Below the pieces are notes generated by a model that saw nothing but the letters and a program-made list of their open reading frames with translations, did not search any database and was not told the origin of the DNA. Of a stretch of DNA of 35,214 nt, positions 8,363 to 17,099 are shown in pieces. Where the stretch lies: assembly GCA_016869045.1 (NCBI GenBank), contig VGFC01000025.1:1-35214 (forward strand), written 5' to 3'. Source of the stretch: Armatimonadota bacterium (GTDB taxonomy: Bacteria; Armatimonadota; Zipacnadia; Zipacnadales; VGFC01). The translations under genes and the position numbers were made by a program. The first letter of the stretch is position 1. The number at the start of each line of letters is the position of its first letter.

Positions 8363-9874
8363 ATGCCTAAGTCCAGCACCAGACTGTGGGGTGGTCGGTT
8401 CGCGGCGGAGCCCGCGGCGGTCTTCCTCGACTACTCGCAGAGCATCGACACGGATGTGCAGATGGCGGCCGAGGACATCTGGGGCAGCCAGGCGCACGTG
8501 CTGATGCTCGGCAAGCAGGGCATTCTCGCGGACGCCGAGGTGCGCGAGATTCTGCGCTGCCTGGAGGAGGCCCGCAAGCACGTCGAGTCGGGCACGCTGG
8601 AACTCGACCCGGCCGATGAAGACATCCACATGAACCTGGAGAAGTTCGTGATCCGCGGCGCGGGCGCGGAATCCGGCGGCAAGCTGCACACCGCGCGCAG
8701 CCGCAACGACCAGGTGGTCACGGACTCCCGCCTGCACTTGCGGAACCGGTTGCTCGACGCGCTGGAGGCGCTTTCGGACCTGCAGCAGGCGCTGCTGGAG
8801 CGCGCCGAGGGCCAGGAACGCACGGTGATGCCCGGCTACACGCACACGCAGCACGCGCAGCCGATCAGCGTGGCGTTCTGGCTGACCGGCCACGCCGCGG
8901 CGCTCAATCGCGATCAGGCGCGGCTGCTGGCGGTGTTCGACCGCGCAGACGCGTGCCCGCTCGGCTCGTGTGCGCTCGCCGGCACCTCCTTCCCAACGGA
9001 CCGACGGCTGACGGCGCGCCTGCTCGGCTTCGCGCGGGTCGAGGAGCACGCCCTGGACGCCGTCGGCTCGCGCGACATCTACCTGGAGGCGCTCTCCGCA
9101 CTCGCGATCCTGCACGCGCACCTCTCGCGCATGTGCGAGGAGTTCGTGCTCTTCTCCACCTACGAGTTCGGCATGGTCGAGCTGTCCGATGCGCTGACCT
9201 CCGGCAGCTCCATCATGCCGCAGAAGAAGAACCCGTGCCTGGCCGAGCTGGCGCGCTCGCGGACCGGGCAAATGTACGGCTGCCTGATCCAGGCGCTGAC
9301 GATGATGAAGGCGCTCATCAGCGGCTACAACCGCGACATCCAGGAAGACAAGCCGCCGCTGTGGGAGGCGCTCGACCTCGCGCAGCAGACCCTCGGCGCA
9401 GTCGCGGCGATGGTGCGGACGATGGAGCTGCGCACCGAGCGCATGGCGGAACTCGCCGGCGCCAACTTCGCGACCGCCACCGAGCTGGCCAACTGGCTGG
9501 TCAGCGAACGCGGCCTACCCTTCCGCAAGTGCCACGAGATCGTCGGCAGCCTCGTCAAGCGGCTCATCGACGAGAAGCGCCCCCTCGGCGACGCGCAGCG
9601 AGTGGCGGAGGTGCTGGGCGAACTCGGCGTCGAGGCGCAGGCGTCTGAGCTCGGCTTCCTCGATCCGCTGAGGTGTCTCGAACGCCAGCGCAGTCTCGGC
9701 AGCACCGGCCCGCGCGAGACGGAGCGCATGTACGGAGCCCTCGCCAGGCAGCTCGCCACGCACCGAAAGGCCGCGGCTCAACGCCGGGAGCGGATCACTG
9801 AGGCCCGTGCGCAAACGGCCGCGGCAGTGCAGCGCGTGCTGCGCGGCGGAGCGCTCGCCAAGCTGGACCTGTAG
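8363..9874 (+). CDS. argH: Argininosuccinate lyase
   Basis: ArgH splits argininosuccinate into arginine and fumarate, the final arginine step. The 503 residues show the family signature GSSIMPQKKNP (around residue 283), the substrate-binding segment TARSRNDQV near residue 110, and TXXQ-like PGYTHTQHAQP. The length is slightly above the usual 460-470 because of a longer C-terminus. It has no ribosome site of its own since a short repeat abuts the ATG. Its position between pyrB and pyrK links carbamoyl-phosphate-consuming arginine and pyrimidine pathways in one run. Confidence 0.96.
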   Translation: MPKSSTRLWGGRFAAEPAAVFLDYSQSIDTDVQMAAEDIWGSQAHVLMLGKQGILADAEVREILRCLEEARKHVESGTLELDPADEDIHMNLEKFVIRGAGAESGGKLHTARSRNDQVVTDSRLHLRNRLLDALEALSDLQQALLERAEGQERTVMPGYTHTQHAQPISVAFWLTGHAAALNRDQARLLAVFDRADACPLGSCALAGTSFPTDRRLTARLLGFARVEEHALDAVGSRDIYLEALSALAILHAHLSRMCEEFVLFSTYEFGMVELSDALTSGSSIMPQKKNPCLAELARSRTGQMYGCLIQALTMMKALISGYNRDIQEDKPPLWEALDLAQQTLGAVAAMVRTMELRTERMAELAGANFATATELANWLVSERGLPFRKCHEIVGSLVKRLIDEKRPLGDAQRVAEVLGELGVEAQASELGFLDPLRCLERQRSLGSTGPRETERMYGALARQLATHRKAAAQRRERITEARAQTAAAVQRVLRGGALAKLDL

Positions 9875-9894
9875 ACGCGCACTACGAGCGTCCA

Positions 9895-10710
9895 ATGCCC
9901 GACGATGCCAGCCGACCCTCAATCCGGGACGTGCGGGCGGAGCTTCAGGTCTCGAAGTGGCTGTCGCCGATCCACGTGCTGCTGACGTTCCGCGCCCCCA
10001 CCATCGCCGCCCACGCGCAGCCCGGCCAGTTCGTCCATCTGCGCGTGTCGGCGTTCGGCAACAGCCCCCTGCTCCGGCGGCCCTTCAGCATCGCCGGCGC
10101 CAACCTCGCCGACGGCACGATTCGGCTTCTCGTGCGCACGGTCGGCCGCGGCACGTTCATGCTCGGGGAGCTGTTCCCGGGCGGGGAGCTGCCAGCGCTC
10201 GGGCCTCTCGGGCGCCCCTTCCCGGAGATCGAGAAGGGCCGCGAGGTCGTGCTCGTCGCAGGAGGTGTCGGCGTGGCCCCGCTTCTGTTCTATGCGGCCA
10301 CGCGCGACCACGACACCAAGGTCGCGCTGTACGGAGCAGAGGCGGAACTCGCTCTAGTGCTCGCCGACGAACTCGCCGAGCACTGCGACCGGACGCAGCT
10401 CGCCACGGATGACGGTTCGGTCGGCCACCACGGCTTCGTGACCGATCTGCTGCCGGAGACGCTTGGCGGCCTGCGCGATCCCGTGGTCCTGGCCTGCGGC
10501 CCGCGCCCGATGATGGCGAAGACCGCCGCCGAGTGCCGGACCCGGGGCGTGCCCTGCTACGTGTCCTTCGAGGCGTGGCTCGGCTGCGGTGTCGGCGCGT
10601 GCCTGGGGTGTGTGATCCCCGCGGCCGGCGAGCCACGGGCCTATGTGCGCGTGTGCCGCGACGGCCCCGTGTTCGATGCCGACGAAGTCGGCTGGGACTT
10701 ACTCCGATGA
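9895..10710 (+). CDS. pyrK: Dihydroorotate dehydrogenase electron-transfer subunit
   Basis: PyrK carries electrons from the PyrD flavin through FAD and a 2Fe-2S cluster to NAD+. The 271 residues show an FAD-binding beta-barrel with RRPFSIAG, an NAD-binding region (VVLVAGGVGVAPLLF), and the C-terminal cluster motif GCGVGACLGC with a fourth cysteine in YVRVC. The ribosome site is weak. Its TGA overlaps the pyrD ATG (ATGA), so the two subunits are translationally coupled, as expected for a type 1B complex. Confidence 0.95.
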   Translation: MPDDASRPSIRDVRAELQVSKWLSPIHVLLTFRAPTIAAHAQPGQFVHLRVSAFGNSPLLRRPFSIAGANLADGTIRLLVRTVGRGTFMLGELFPGGELPALGPLGRPFPEIEKGREVVLVAGGVGVAPLLFYAATRDHDTKVALYGAEAELALVLADELAEHCDRTQLATDDGSVGHHGFVTDLLPETLGGLRDPVVLACGPRPMMAKTAAECRTRGVPCYVSFEAWLGCGVGACLGCVIPAAGEPRAYVRVCRDGPVFDADEVGWDLLR

Positions 10711-11642
10711 GCGAAGGGCCCGTCTTGCTGCCCGACCTGCGCACCGTGCTGGGACCGCTGGAGCTGCGGTCGCCCGTCATCACGGCCTCCGGCACGTGCG
10801 GTTACGGCTCGGAGTACGAGGGCCTGCTCGACTTCAGCCGCCTCGGCGCGGTGACGGTGAAGGGGCTCACGTTGCAGCCCCGCCTCGGCAACCCTCCGCC
10901 GCGCATCTGCGAGACCCCCGCGGGGATGCTCAACTCCATCGGCCTGGAGAACCCCGGCGTCGAGGCGTTCATCGCCGAGAAGCTGCCGTGGCTGATCGAC
11001 CAGGACGTGCCCGTCATCGCCAACATCAATGGCGGCACGGTCGAGGAGTACGTGCGGCTCGCCGAGCGCCTGACCGGGTGCCCCGGGATCGCCGCCCTCG
11101 AGGTGAACATCTCCTGTCCGAACGTCGATCACGGGGGCCTGGAGTTCGGCAAGGACCCGCGGCAGACCGCGCAGGTGGTCGGTGCGGTCAGGAGCGCGAC
11201 GACGCTCCCCTTGCTCGTGAAGCTCTCGCCGAACGTCACCAGCATCGTGGAGATCGCCCAGGCCGCGGTGGACGTCGGCGCCGACATCCTCTCGCTCATC
11301 AACACACTCGTCGGCATGTCCATCGACATCTTCTCCCACCGACCTCGGCTCGCGCGCGGGATCGGCGGCCTGTCGGGGCCGGCGATCAAGCCCGTCGCCG
11401 TGCGAATGGTGTGGGAGGTCCACCGGGCGCTGCCGGAGGTCCCGCTCATCGGCATGGGCGGGATCATGACCGGCGCGGATGCGGTTGAGTTCATGCTCGC
11501 CGGCGCGTCGGCGGTTGGCGTAGGTACCGCGAGCTTCGTGAACCCGAGCGCTGGTAACGACGTCCTCGATGGGATCATCGAGTACGCCCGACATCGCGGC
11601 ATCGAGCGCGTCGCGGAACTCGTGGGCAGCGTGATCCTATGA
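10707..11642 (+). CDS. pyrD: Dihydroorotate dehydrogenase, class 1B catalytic subunit
   Basis: PyrD oxidises dihydroorotate to orotate with FMN. The 311-residue length and the catalytic cysteine at residue 137 (NISCPNVDHGG) place it in class 1, and pairing with PyrK makes it 1B. Other motifs are NSIGLENPG and GMGGIMTG. The ORF track starts far upstream inside pyrK; homology begins at MSEGPVLLPDLRTVLG, whose ATG overlaps the pyrK stop. Its own TGA overlaps the ATG of the next gene, continuing the coupled run. Confidence 0.96.
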   Translation: MSEGPVLLPDLRTVLGPLELRSPVITASGTCGYGSEYEGLLDFSRLGAVTVKGLTLQPRLGNPPPRICETPAGMLNSIGLENPGVEAFIAEKLPWLIDQDVPVIANINGGTVEEYVRLAERLTGCPGIAALEVNISCPNVDHGGLEFGKDPRQTAQVVGAVRSATTLPLLVKLSPNVTSIVEIAQAAVDVGADILSLINTLVGMSIDIFSHRPRLARGIGGLSGPAIKPVAVRMVWEVHRALPEVPLIGMGGIMTGADAVEFMLAGASAVGVGTASFVNPSAGNDVLDGIIEYARHRGIERVAELVGSVIL

Positions 11643-13009
11643 TGGCCGAACCCCTTTCCCGCCGTCAGTTCCTGCGCACCGGAGGAGGACTCGCCGCCAT
11701 GCCGTTCGTCATCCCCGCCTCTGCTCTCGGCCTGGGCCGCACTACTGCGCCCGGTAGTCGCATTACCCTCGGCCTCATCGGCTGCGGGTCGCATGGCACG
11801 TATTGGAACCTCGACCAGCTGTTCCGCTACCCCGACGCGCAATGGGTGGCGGTCTGCGATGTGGACAGGGCGCGCCGCGAGATGGCGAAGGCGAAGGTCG
11901 AAGCCCACTACAGCCAGGCCCTCGGCAAGGAGTACAAGGGCTGCGCAGCGTATGCCGACTTCCGCGAGTTGATCGCGCGGGAGGACATCGACGCGGTCGC
12001 GAACTGCACGCCGGATCACTGGCACACGATCCCCGCCATCATGGCGGCGCGCGCCGGGAAGGACGTGGTCTGCGAGAAGCCGCTCACGCTCACCGTCGAG
12101 GAGGGTCGCGTGCTGTCAGACGTCGTCGCGCGGACGGGTCGCGTCTTCCAGACCGCCTCGGAGAACCGCTCCATCGACACGTACATCCGCCTGTGCGAAC
12201 TCGTGCGCAACGGACGCATCGGGAAGCTGCAGCACATCGACGTGACGCTGCCCTCCGGCAACGAGAGCCGGGGCGACAACTTCGATGACCGCGAAGGGCA
12301 GCCTGTCCCCGAGGGCTTCGACTACGACATGTGGCTCGGGCAGGCCCCGTGGGCGCCCTACTGCCCCGCGCGCTGCCACGGGAGCTTCCGCTGGAACCTG
12401 GACTACTCCGGGGGCCGCCTCACCGATTGGGGCGCGCACCTCATCGACCTCGCACAGTGGGGCAACGATACCGAGGCGAGCGGCCCCGTCGAGGTCGAGG
12501 GCACCGGCAAGTTCCCGCCGCGCGACGAGCTGTTCAACACGGCCTACGAGTTCAGCATCGACTACCGGTACGCGAACGGCGTCACGATGAACGTCTCTTC
12601 CAAGGAGCCGGGCATCCGCTTCACCGGCAGCGACGGCTGGATCGGCTTCACTGGCTGGCGCGCGCCGCTGGAGGCGAGCAGCGAGGAGATTCTGAACTCA
12701 CCGCTCGGCCCCGACGACGTGCAGCTCTACCACCCGAGTGAGATCGTCAAGCGGGAGGACGGCGGCAAGGGCGGGGAGTACCGCAACTTCCTGGACTGCA
12801 TCCAGTCCCGGCATCCCTGCTACGCACCCGCCGAGACCGGGCACCGCACGATCACCATCGCCCACATCGGCCACATCGCCATGCTCCTCGGCCGCAAGCT
12901 CAAGTGGGACCCGGCCACGGAGCGTTTCCTCAACGACCCCGCCTCCGACGCCATGCTCAGCCGTCCCCAACGGGAGCCGTGGACACTAAGGATGGCCCTG
13001 ACGGCGTGA
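11639..13009 (+). CDS. Gfo/Idh/MocA-family oxidoreductase with Tat signal
   Basis: The 456-residue protein starts with a twin-arginine signal (SRRQFLRTGGG and a hydrophobic stretch), so it should be exported folded with its cofactor. The Rossmann fold shows GLIGCGSHG, and the family's catalytic-lysine segment is VVCEKPL. The second half is the alpha/beta domain of the family. Such proteins usually oxidise or isomerise sugars and sugar-like compounds with bound NAD(P), and some act as glycosidases. The ATG overlaps the pyrD stop; a second ATG follows at once and either could be used. It has no evident role in pyrimidine synthesis, so the link to pyrD is positional only. Confidence 0.9.
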   Translation: MMAEPLSRRQFLRTGGGLAAMPFVIPASALGLGRTTAPGSRITLGLIGCGSHGTYWNLDQLFRYPDAQWVAVCDVDRARREMAKAKVEAHYSQALGKEYKGCAAYADFRELIAREDIDAVANCTPDHWHTIPAIMAARAGKDVVCEKPLTLTVEEGRVLSDVVARTGRVFQTASENRSIDTYIRLCELVRNGRIGKLQHIDVTLPSGNESRGDNFDDREGQPVPEGFDYDMWLGQAPWAPYCPARCHGSFRWNLDYSGGRLTDWGAHLIDLAQWGNDTEASGPVEVEGTGKFPPRDELFNTAYEFSIDYRYANGVTMNVSSKEPGIRFTGSDGWIGFTGWRAPLEASSEEILNSPLGPDDVQLYHPSEIVKREDGGKGGEYRNFLDCIQSRHPCYAPAETGHRTITIAHIGHIAMLLGRKLKWDPATERFLNDPASDAMLSRPQREPWTLRMALTA

Positions 13010-13013
13010 CAGC

Positions 13014-14372
13014 TCACGCGTACCCCTTCTCTGCCTCGACCTCCGCGATCGACTCTTCGATGATGTCCATGGCCTTGAGGGCGACGTCGTCGTCCATGAT
13101 GATCGGGGGGGACATGCGCAGGACGTTGCCGGCGGGAATCCACGCGAGACCCTTGGCGAAGGCCTTCTGGTAGACGAGGTGGCCCTCGGCGTCGGCGGGC
13201 TCCTTGGTCTCGCGGTCCCTCACCAGTTCGATTCCCAGCAGGCAGCCCTTGCCGCGCACGTCGCCGATTAGCGGGTGGCGCTCCATCATCTCCGCCATGC
13301 GCTTGAGGAGGAGGTCGCCGAGGTGCGCCGAGCGTTCGACGAGGCCCTCGTCGAGGATGACCTCGAGGCTCGCGACCGCGGCGGCGCAGGCCATCGGGTT
13401 GCCGCCGTAGCTCGTGGAGGCGCTGATCTTCTCGACCTGGTCCTTGTAGCGGTCCGACACGAGCATCGCCGTCACCGGGAAGCCGTTGCCCAGGCCCTTG
13501 CCGAGGGTCATCACGTCCGGCACGACGTCCCAGTGCTCGACGCAGAACATCCTCCCGGTCCGCGCCATGCAGGTGAGCACCTCATCCGCGAATAGCAGGA
13601 TGTCGCGCTCGGTGCAGAACTGCCGCAAGGCCTGCATGTAGCCGTCCGGCGGCACGGTGCTGCCGGCCCAGCCCTGGATCGGCTCGAGCACGATCGCCGC
13701 GACGCGGCCGGCGGTCTCCTCCTTGATGACCGTATCGATATAGCGGAGGCAGTGGAGGTCACACTCGGGGTGGGTCATCCTGAAGGCGCAACGGTAGCAG
13801 AAGGCTCTCGGGGCGAGGAAGAACCCCGGCGCGCGGAGACCCTGCGACGAATCGAGCCGCGCCAGGCCGACCGCACCCATCGTCTTGCCGTGGAAGTCCT
13901 TGTGGAAGGAGATGAACTCGAGATTCCCCGTCGCCGCGCGGCAGATGCGCAGGCCCGCCTCGACCGCCGCCGTGCCCGCGTCGTAGAGCTGGATGCCGCC
14001 GAGGTCTCCCGGCGCGACCTCGGCGAGCAGCTCCAGCAGGCGCGCCTTGATCGGCGTCGTGAAGTCATGGCAGTTCATCAGCTCGCCGGTGGCCTTCTGC
14101 ACCGCCTCCGTCACCTTCGGGTGGCAGTGGCCGAGCGACGTGACGTAGATGCCCGAGCTGAAGTCGATGTAGGTGTTGCCATCGACATCGGTCAGCGTGA
14201 CGCCGTGCCCCCTGTCGAAGGCCACCGGGAACAGGCGCACCTGCGACGAGTAGCCCTTCATGTGCTTCGAAGCGCGCTCGTGAAGCTCGCGAGACTGCGG
14301 CCCCGGCGGCGGCACAGCGATGTGCGGCACAGCGTCCACGTCAACCTTGGCCCAGTTGCGGTCGTACGGCAT
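13014..14372 (-). CDS. Class III aminotransferase (PLP-dependent, GABA transaminase-like)
   Basis: This 452-residue protein belongs to the 4-aminobutyrate/ornithine aminotransferase class. The PLP lysine is Lys292 in VMTLGKGLGNGFP; the cofactor aspartate is in LFADEVLTCMARTG. A cysteine-rich insert (FCYRCAFRMTHPECDLHC) breaks the middle of the chain and could bind metal; similar inserts occur in some relatives. The ORF track starts 21 codons earlier, inside a repeat. The ATG used here has GGAGG eight bases upstream and begins MPYDRNWAKVDVD. It lies downstream of a class I aldolase on the same strand, 71 bases apart. The substrate is unknown: an omega-amino acid or an amino sugar or amino alcohol is possible. 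Confidence 0.88.
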   Translation of the reverse strand: MPYDRNWAKVDVDAVPHIAVPPPGPQSRELHERASKHMKGYSSQVRLFPVAFDRGHGVTLTDVDGNTYIDFSSGIYVTSLGHCHPKVTEAVQKATGELMNCHDFTTPIKARLLELLAEVAPGDLGGIQLYDAGTAAVEAGLRICRAATGNLEFISFHKDFHGKTMGAVGLARLDSSQGLRAPGFFLAPRAFCYRCAFRMTHPECDLHCLRYIDTVIKEETAGRVAAIVLEPIQGWAGSTVPPDGYMQALRQFCTERDILLFADEVLTCMARTGRMFCVEHWDVVPDVMTLGKGLGNGFPVTAMLVSDRYKDQVEKISASTSYGGNPMACAAAVASLEVILDEGLVERSAHLGDLLLKRMAEMMERHPLIGDVRGKGCLLGIELVRDRETKEPADAEGHLVYQKAFAKGLAWIPAGNVLRMSPPIIMDDDVALKAMDIIEESIAEVEAEKGYA

Positions 14373-14401
14373 GGGTCGATCCTCCGCGAGTGTCCTACCC
14401 C

Positions 14402-14432
14402 CCTTCCCCCCTTCCTTCAGAAGGGGGGAAGG
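14402..14432. repeat. Small perfect hairpin, CCTTCCCCCCTT/AAGGGGGGAAGG
   Basis: Two 12-base perfect arms with a 7-base loop lie between the aldolase stop and the aminotransferase start. C-rich extensions on both sides make it resemble the family A repeats in style, though not in sequence. Confidence 0.65.
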
Positions 14433-14443
14433 CAAGGAAGGCG

Positions 14444-15256
14444 CTACTCGAGGTTGTAGTCCTTGGCGGCCTCCTCGGGGGAGGCGCCGTCCTTGACGAC
14501 GAGACGCAGGGCGCCCAGGAACGCGGCGGGGTCCTTGGCCTGGAAGACGTTCCGCCCGAACACGACGCCCCGCGCGCCGTCGGCGATGGCGTCGTGCGCG
14601 AGCTTCAGGGCATCGATCTCCTTCGGCAGCTTCTCCGCGCCTAGCGCGAACACTGGGATCGGGCAGGCGCTCGTGACCTCCTCAAACCGCGAACCCGTGT
14701 AGAACGTCTTGATGGCATCGGCGCCCAGCTCGGCGAGGATGCGGCAGGCGGCCGCCACGAGCGTGTGCAGCTCGTCGCGGCGCAGCTCATTCGGCGCTAT
14801 CGGGTAGAACTCGCCGATCAGCGGGATGCCCGCCTGGCGCTTCTCCGAGGCCAGCTGCGCGAACAGGGCGACATTGTCCCGGTCGCGAGCCTCGTCGCCC
14901 GTACGGAGCGTCAGCGAGGCCAGCGCGATGTCCGCGCCAAGACCCAGGGCCTCCGCCGGCGAGATGACGCGGGCCGACTGCGCCTGGCGGTAGCCCCACT
15001 GGTCACAGTAGACGGTGCTCCAGTTCAGCCGGACGATGGCCATCGGCGCGCCGCGGTAGTCGAAGGCGTGGCCGCAATGGCCTAACATGCCGGGCGAGAT
15101 CAGGATGCCGTCGGCCTGGCCGATCTCCTCGATGGCCTCCGGCAGGTTCACAATGCCGGGCGTCGGGCCGAAGAACTCCCCGTGATCCACGGCGACGATC
15201 ACGACGTTCCGGCCCTGACTGAACAGGCGGTTGAGACGGATGTAGTGCCCTTCCAC
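14444..15256 (-). CDS. Class I aldolase of the DeoC/LacD/DhnA (FbaB-like) superfamily
   Basis: This 270-residue TIM-barrel protein shows the Schiff-base lysine Lys183 in DAIKTFYTGS, the entry strand VVIVAVDHGEFFGPTPG, and the C-terminal phosphate-binding segment ADGARGVVFGRNVFQ. Relatives include archaeal-type fructose-bisphosphate aldolase, 2-amino-3,7-dideoxy-heptulosonate synthase and LsrF. It starts at GTG with GGAGG six bases upstream. It is paired with the class III aminotransferase downstream and lies next to the BMC region, which suggests sugar-phosphate or deoxysugar breakdown. The exact substrate cannot be read from sequence. Confidence 0.82.
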   Translation of the reverse strand: MEGHYIRLNRLFSQGRNVVIVAVDHGEFFGPTPGIVNLPEAIEEIGQADGILISPGMLGHCGHAFDYRGAPMAIVRLNWSTVYCDQWGYRQAQSARVISPAEALGLGADIALASLTLRTGDEARDRDNVALFAQLASEKRQAGIPLIGEFYPIAPNELRRDELHTLVAAACRILAELGADAIKTFYTGSRFEEVTSACPIPVFALGAEKLPKEIDALKLAHDAIADGARGVVFGRNVFQAKDPAAFLGALRLVVKDGASPEEAAKDYNLE

Positions 15257-15461
15257 GGTCTGCCTCCCACGCGGGTATGGGACTCGCGCGAGCTTCGTTG
15301 GTGGACCGCGAACAACCTCCCCTCCCTCCTTATGGGAGGAACCGCGCCCGTCGTGTGCGAACGATCACCGCGAGCCGGCCGCTCCCGCGCAACAATGCGC
15401 GCCTGCCGCGCGTCCAACCTCGGAGGGCGTTTTCGCTCACAGATCGGGAGGCACGTCGAAC

Positions 15462-16280
15462 ATGACACGTATCACGCGCTTTGCTCTGACGGGGCTCTTC
15501 GCGGTGGTGTGCCTCGGCATCGCGCCAGCCTGGGCGCAGGTTGCGGAGTCCCTGGACGAGGTCTCGGATGATGTCGAGCTGATCCGCCAACTCAACCAAT
15601 ACGGGCTCTCCCCGGACCAGCTGAAGGGGCTGTCGGCCATCGTGCACGACGTTGACGCCAGGCGGAAGGCGCTGGCCGACTACAAGCACAGCGAAGCGGC
15701 GTTGGGCCCCATGCGCGCACTGCGCGAGGCGCTCCTGAAGGGCGAGGCGGCCGATGCTGAGGAGGAGGCGGTCCAGGCGGTCTGGGACAAGCTCCAGGAG
15801 CTGGACTCCGCCGTTGAGGACGCGATGGCCGAGGCTGGCAAGAAGATCGCGGCCCTGCTCACCGACGACCAGTTAGCGGCGCTCAACCCGGCGGAGGACT
15901 TGGCGTACGAGCAGGCGGACGAGGTCTTCGCGAACCTGGAGACGGCCCGCGAGTTCAACGACGACACCTACAACGCCTGGCGCGACCGCACGGCGCGTGA
16001 GGCCGGCTTCCGCGCCGCCGGCGAGAGCGAGCAGAAGGGCAAGGAGATCCAGGCGAAGATCACGCAGTTCCTCGACAAGGTCCGTAAGCTGAAGGCGGAG
16101 GCCTTCCAGGAGCAGTCCGACGAGTTGTTCGACGAGCTGGCCACGATCCTCGCGGAGGCGAAGCCCAAGCCGATCCGCGAGATCGCCGAGGCGCGCGCCG
16201 CCGAGCAGTTGGAGTACCTCGCGCGTTCCGAGCGGACGGCAGCCGTCGTCGAGGCGCTGCTGAAGGCGCGGGGCGGGTAG
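15462..16280 (+). CDS. Exported all-helical protein of unknown function
   Basis: The 272-residue protein has a signal peptide (RFALTGLFAVVCLGIAPAWA, cut before Q). The mature part is almost wholly charged, amphipathic helix. Two weakly similar halves contain motifs such as LSPDQLKGL and LTDDQLAALNP, reminiscent of the LTxxQ repeats of periplasmic CpxP/Spy chaperones; this resemblance is short and not decisive. The ribosome site is GGGAGG. It is convergent with the DUF72 gene, with a long palindrome between them. A periplasmic chaperone or structural role is only a guess. Confidence 0.72.
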   Translation: MTRITRFALTGLFAVVCLGIAPAWAQVAESLDEVSDDVELIRQLNQYGLSPDQLKGLSAIVHDVDARRKALADYKHSEAALGPMRALREALLKGEAADAEEEAVQAVWDKLQELDSAVEDAMAEAGKKIAALLTDDQLAALNPAEDLAYEQADEVFANLETAREFNDDTYNAWRDRTAREAGFRAAGESEQKGKEIQAKITQFLDKVRKLKAEAFQEQSDELFDELATILAEAKPKPIREIAEARAAEQLEYLARSERTAAVVEALLKARGG

Positions 16281-16284
16281 AGCG

Positions 16285-16354
16285 CGGGGCAGACACATGG
16301 GTCTGCCCCTACATTCTGGGGCGTGTGTAGGGGCAGACCCACGTGTCTGCCCCG
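16285..16354. repeat. Nested palindrome between convergent genes, probable bidirectional terminator
   Basis: Two 29-base arms with one mismatch surround a 12-base loop. Each arm is itself palindromic (GGGGCAGAC, spacer, GTCTGCCCC), so one long or two short hairpins can form. It occupies nearly all the space between the helical protein and the DUF72 gene. It has no T-rich tract, so termination is inferred from position and stability. Confidence 0.8.
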
Positions 16355-16364
16355 TCTGTCTTCC

Positions 16365-17099
16365 TCAGGCCTGCCCGAGAATCTGCCTCAACCGCAGCGC
16401 GTTCCGGGGGGCGTGGGCGAGGAAGTCGTTGTCGAAGTAGATGAACACGTCCCTCCCGCCGGCCGCCCATTCCAGGGCGCGCTGCGCCCACATCTGCAAC
16501 TCCTCCTCGGTGTACGGCGAGCCGTACAGCGCGCGGCTCCCGTGCAGCCGGCAGTACACGAACTCGGCCGTCAGTTCGAAGGCGACCGGGAACTCCGGCG
16601 TATCCGCGATCGTGAGCGCACAGCCGTGTTGCCTCAGCCGCTCGTACACCTCGTCGCAGAACCACGACGGGTGGCGGAACTCAAACGTGAATCGCAGCCA
16701 AGGTGGCAGCAGCTCGAGAAAGCCTCCCAGCCGCTCGGCATCGCAGCGGAAGGTCTCGGGGAACTGGAAGAGGATGGGACCGAGCTTCGTCTGCAGCAGC
16801 GTGATCCGGCGGACGATGTTGACCAGCGGCTCGGCGGCGTCCTTGAGCTTCAGCCGATGGGTGATGTACTTGTGCGCCTTCACGCTGAAGAGGAAGCCCG
16901 GCGGCGTCGCCTGCCATAGGCTTGCGAGCATCGACACCAGCGGCAGCCGGTAGAACGAGTGGTTGATCTCGACGCTGTCGAAGAGGGCGCAGTATGCGGG
17001 GAGCAACTGCGCCGGCTTCAGCGTGGGCGGGTAGAACGTCCCCATCCAGTGGGGGTACGTCCACCCCGACGTGCCGATGCGGATGCGGCCGGACTCCAT
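16365..17099 (-). CDS. DUF72 (YecE-like) TIM-barrel protein
   Basis: This 244-residue protein has the DUF72 hallmark segments: IRIGTSGWTYPHW at the start, FDSVEINHSFYRLP, FSVKAHKYITH, LFQFPETF, FEFRHPSWF and a C-terminal IYFDNDFLAHAPRNA. The family is widespread and its biochemical function is unknown. Its ATG directly follows the TGA of the aldehyde dehydrogenase with no gap, so it is translated as the last gene of the BMC operon. Whether it serves the compartment or only shares the transcript is unknown. Confidence 0.92.
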   Translation of the reverse strand: MESGRIRIGTSGWTYPHWMGTFYPPTLKPAQLLPAYCALFDSVEINHSFYRLPLVSMLASLWQATPPGFLFSVKAHKYITHRLKLKDAAEPLVNIVRRITLLQTKLGPILFQFPETFRCDAERLGGFLELLPPWLRFTFEFRHPSWFCDEVYERLRQHGCALTIADTPEFPVAFELTAEFVYCRLHGSRALYGSPYTEEELQMWAQRALEWAAGGRDVFIYFDNDFLAHAPRNALRLRQILGQA

